From contig CAYNST010000046.1 of NCBI GenBank assembly GCA_964399955.1, positions 1 through 24,882 on the forward strand: a stretch of DNA of 24,882 bases. The letters are read 5' to 3'. The position numbers and the translations under genes were made by a program. The notes under the pieces are model-generated. The model saw only the letters and a program-made list of their open reading frames with translations, searched no databases and was not told the origin of the DNA. The stretch comes from CAYNST01 sp964399955 (GTDB lineage: Bacteria > Pseudomonadota > Gammaproteobacteria > Pseudomonadales > Cellvibrionaceae). Positions 23,195 through 24,882 of this stretch are shown piece after piece (position 1 is the first letter of the stretch; the number at the start of each line of letters is the position of its first letter).

Positions 23195-23452
23195 TTGCGT
23201 GTCTCCTATAGGGCAGATATTAGAATATGTCCCGCAAACCGCACGCATCGGGCACAAAACCAAGGGTTTCAACGCGTGGCTGTTCACCCCGCCCCTAGAG
23301 GCGCTTCGCCCGCTCCCCATTAGATGAAACCCGTGGTTTGTCGCAACTCTGGACAAATCCGGGCGAGAGCTGAATAGTAACCACTATCCACGCCGCACAC
23401 ACCTGTATAAACCACCAAAAGGCCATTATTGGTCCAGAAGGATCTATACCAG

Positions 23453-24178
23453 ATGCAGTCAAAACGCACTCGATTAGACCGGTTTATCAGTGCGCACTTA
23501 AAGATCAAGCGGGGCGACGTACGCGGTCTGCTGGCGCAGGGTAGACTGCAACTTGACGGCAAGCCGGCTGAAGCCATACATCAGTTTGTTGATGAATTCA
23601 CTCAGGTGGAATGCGACGGACGTATTCTGCAGGCGAACACGCCCGTCTACCTGATGGTGAACAAACCCCCGGGAGTGGTGAGTGCCACTGTGGATACCCG
23701 CCACACCACCGTAATTGACTTGCTGGATACGGCCGGATTGCCCCCTTTGCACATTGTCGGCCGGTTGGACTACGGCTCCACCGGCCTGGTACTGCTAACC
23801 AATAATGGCCGCTGGTCCCGCTACTTGACCACGCCTGCAAGCCGTATTTACAAGGTATATCGGGTGACGCTAGCCAAACCCATTGATGCGGAGTGCGTGC
23901 GGGCATTTGCCGAAGGCATGCATTTCCCGTATGAGAACATCACCACCCGCCCGGCCAAACTGAAAGTTTTGAGTGCGTGCACTGCAGAAGTCAGCTTGAT
24001 GGAGGGGCGCTATCATCAAATAAAAAGAATGTTTGGCAGGTTCCAGAACCCGGTGACGAGCCTGCACCGGCAGGCGGTAGGCAGGTTGGTTCTGGACCCA
24101 GCCCTGGCACCCGGTGAAAGCCGCCCGCTAACCCGGCAGGAAGTAGAACTGTTGATGCCCCCTCAGCAGTCCACCTGA
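23453..24178 (+). CDS. rsuA: RsuA-family 16S rRNA pseudouridine synthase
   Basis: 241 residues from ATG 23453, with AAGGA about 10 nt upstream. A TTG at 23429 is possible but lies before that site. It isomerises a uridine to pseudouridine in rRNA. RsuA acts on U516 of 16S rRNA. The N-terminal S4 RNA-binding domain is RLDRFISAHLKIKRGDVRGLL. The core has MVNKPPGVVSA, GRLDYGSTGLVLLTNNG with catalytic Asp106, KVYRVTL, and EGRYHQIKRMFG. The C-terminal LHRQAVGRLVLDPALAPGE and PLT resemble E. coli RsuA more than RluB or RluF. Single gene, no membrane or export signals. Confidence 0.9.
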   Translation: MQSKRTRLDRFISAHLKIKRGDVRGLLAQGRLQLDGKPAEAIHQFVDEFTQVECDGRILQANTPVYLMVNKPPGVVSATVDTRHTTVIDLLDTAGLPPLHIVGRLDYGSTGLVLLTNNGRWSRYLTTPASRIYKVYRVTLAKPIDAECVRAFAEGMHFPYENITTRPAKLKVLSACTAEVSLMEGRYHQIKRMFGRFQNPVTSLHRQAVGRLVLDPALAPGESRPLTRQEVELLMPPQQST

Positions 24179-24258
24179 TACCGGCTGATCGCACATAAGA
24201 AGAACTGCCGTAAGACGAGAAATTGAATAAAGTCTGCGCGCAACACGCTGCAACAGCG

Positions 24259-24272
24259 GTGACAGCTGTCAC
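24259..24272. promoter_or_regulatory. Perfect 14-base palindrome between convergent genes
   Basis: GTGACAGCTGTCAC is a continuous perfect palindrome between the ends of the rsuA gene and the unknown exported-protein gene. It lies downstream of both, so it is more likely a hairpin-forming or protein-binding element than a promoter operator. There is no T run. Confidence 0.3.
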
Positions 24273-24297
24273 ACATGCCCCGAGCTTTCAGCAATCA

Positions 24298-24852
24298 TCA
24301 ACTGGACGGGTTTGTTTTTGCCAGCCAAGCGTTGACTTCAGCGTCAATCTGCGCTTCCCAATCCGGCTTTTTTTGCTGCACCAGTGCTTTAACGTAGGTT
24401 TCTATAGGCAATTGCACACCGTCACAATCGGCCATCACCGGCGGTACAGAAACGCGGACGTCCGACTTCAGCACGGTGACGTCGCCGGGCTTTAAAGGTG
24501 CGAAGCGGACCTCTCCCAACGTGGTGAAGCTGGCTTTACACGCCAGGTGAACACGAAGAAAGCTACTGGAGGCGTCACCACTTATATCAATCTTAAGAGG
24601 CATTTGGAAATGAATGCTGCCTGAGTCGCTGTGGACTGTGGGCCTGCCATTTTTTAACACCTTCAGAGTGTAGTTGCCCCCCGGCCAAGGGTTATTGGCC
24701 TGTTGATGGATGATACCGGGTGTGTGTTGCTCCAACAACTCCGACAAAAGCTGATTTGTTAAGCTGTCAGCGGCACTGACGTTTGCCACGCAGAGAAGCC
24801 CCAAAAGGCTCACCCCGGCTTGGGCATATACTAGGGTCTGTTGACGTTTCAT
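24298..24852 (-). CDS. Exported protein of unknown function, possibly DUF4403/BPI-like lipid-binding fold
   Basis: 184 residues from the second of two tandem ATGs (24850-24852). AGAGG lies about 5 nt before it and too close to the first ATG. A Sec signal (KRQQTLVYAQAGVSLLGLLCVANVSA) is likely cleaved after VSA. The mature part has alternating strands (NYTLKVLKNGRPTVH, IHFQMPLKIDISGD, FLRVHLACKASFTTLGEVRFAPL, VRVSVPPVMADCDGVQLP) and an amphipathic C-terminal helix. Two Cys residues could pair. The pattern recalls small tubular lipid-binding proteins such as DUF4403 or YceB, but this is a weak structural guess and I do not recognise a family. Confidence 0.7.
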   Translation of the reverse strand: MKRQQTLVYAQAGVSLLGLLCVANVSAADSLTNQLLSELLEQHTPGIIHQQANNPWPGGNYTLKVLKNGRPTVHSDSGSIHFQMPLKIDISGDASSSFLRVHLACKASFTTLGEVRFAPLKPGDVTVLKSDVRVSVPPVMADCDGVQLPIETYVKALVQQKKPDWEAQIDAEVNAWLAKTNPSS

Positions 24853-24882
24853 CATCGCCTCTGTTGCACCTGAAAACGCGCC

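Overview
The window reads as chromosome of a marine or wood/plant-associated polysaccharide-degrading gammaproteobacterium of the Cellvibrionaceae type (Saccharophagus, Teredinibacter, Cellvibrio, Gilvimarinus). The signs are long polyserine linkers in secreted lipoproteins, an outer-membrane GH3 exo-glucosidase of ExoP type, a large clan GH-A-like hydrolase, a malectin-type carbohydrate-binding lipoprotein and a Pseudomonas-like aliphatic amidase. The genus is inference. I found no rRNA, tRNA, CRISPR array, insertion sequence or phage gene. The window is a scaffold with two 100-N placeholders (1719-1818 and 5127-5226).

Layout. 1-909 has no convincing gene. 910-5103 is a two-gene operon: a polyserine lipoprotein with two duplicated Cys-rich 69-residue modules, two CxxCH haem motifs and the DUF1587/1595/1592/1588/1585 series (split only by the first N gap), then a Tat-exported DUF1552 protein. 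5521-8559 (minus) is a secreted FN3/jelly-roll/(beta/alpha)8-like glycosidase candidate. Divergent from it, 8870-11061 is amiE-amiB (aliphatic amidase plus Clp-like AAA+ ATPase), preceded by a good sigma-54 -24/-12 element and an NtrC-like palindrome. 11107-11598 (minus) is a glutathione peroxidase. 11888-14473 is the GH3 lipoprotein, closed by a strong terminator, and 14556-14951 is a lipoprotein cytochrome c. 15286-16776 is a polyserine-malectin lipoprotein with a CRP-like site upstream and a perfect terminator downstream. 17021-18883 is a GAF, degenerate-GGDEF, EAL phosphodiesterase. 19144-20121 is an unrecognised small lipoprotein. 20373-22593 is an overlapping pair: a signal-peptide-bearing SAM methyltransferase and an APC amino acid permease. 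The right end has an SMI1/KNR4 protein (minus), an RsuA-type pseudouridine synthase (plus) and an unknown exported protein (minus).

How it may work together. Several genes fit glycan capture and breakdown at the cell surface: the GH3, the GH-A candidate and the malectin lipoprotein. The DUF1592/DUF1552 pair and the small cytochrome add an extracytoplasmic redox theme. The first of these joins haem motifs to polyserine-tethered, possibly sugar-binding modules, and is the most unusual object here. amiE-amiB looks like a nitrogen-scavenging unit that has lost the Pseudomonas amiC/amiR/amiS genes and may instead answer to general nitrogen control.
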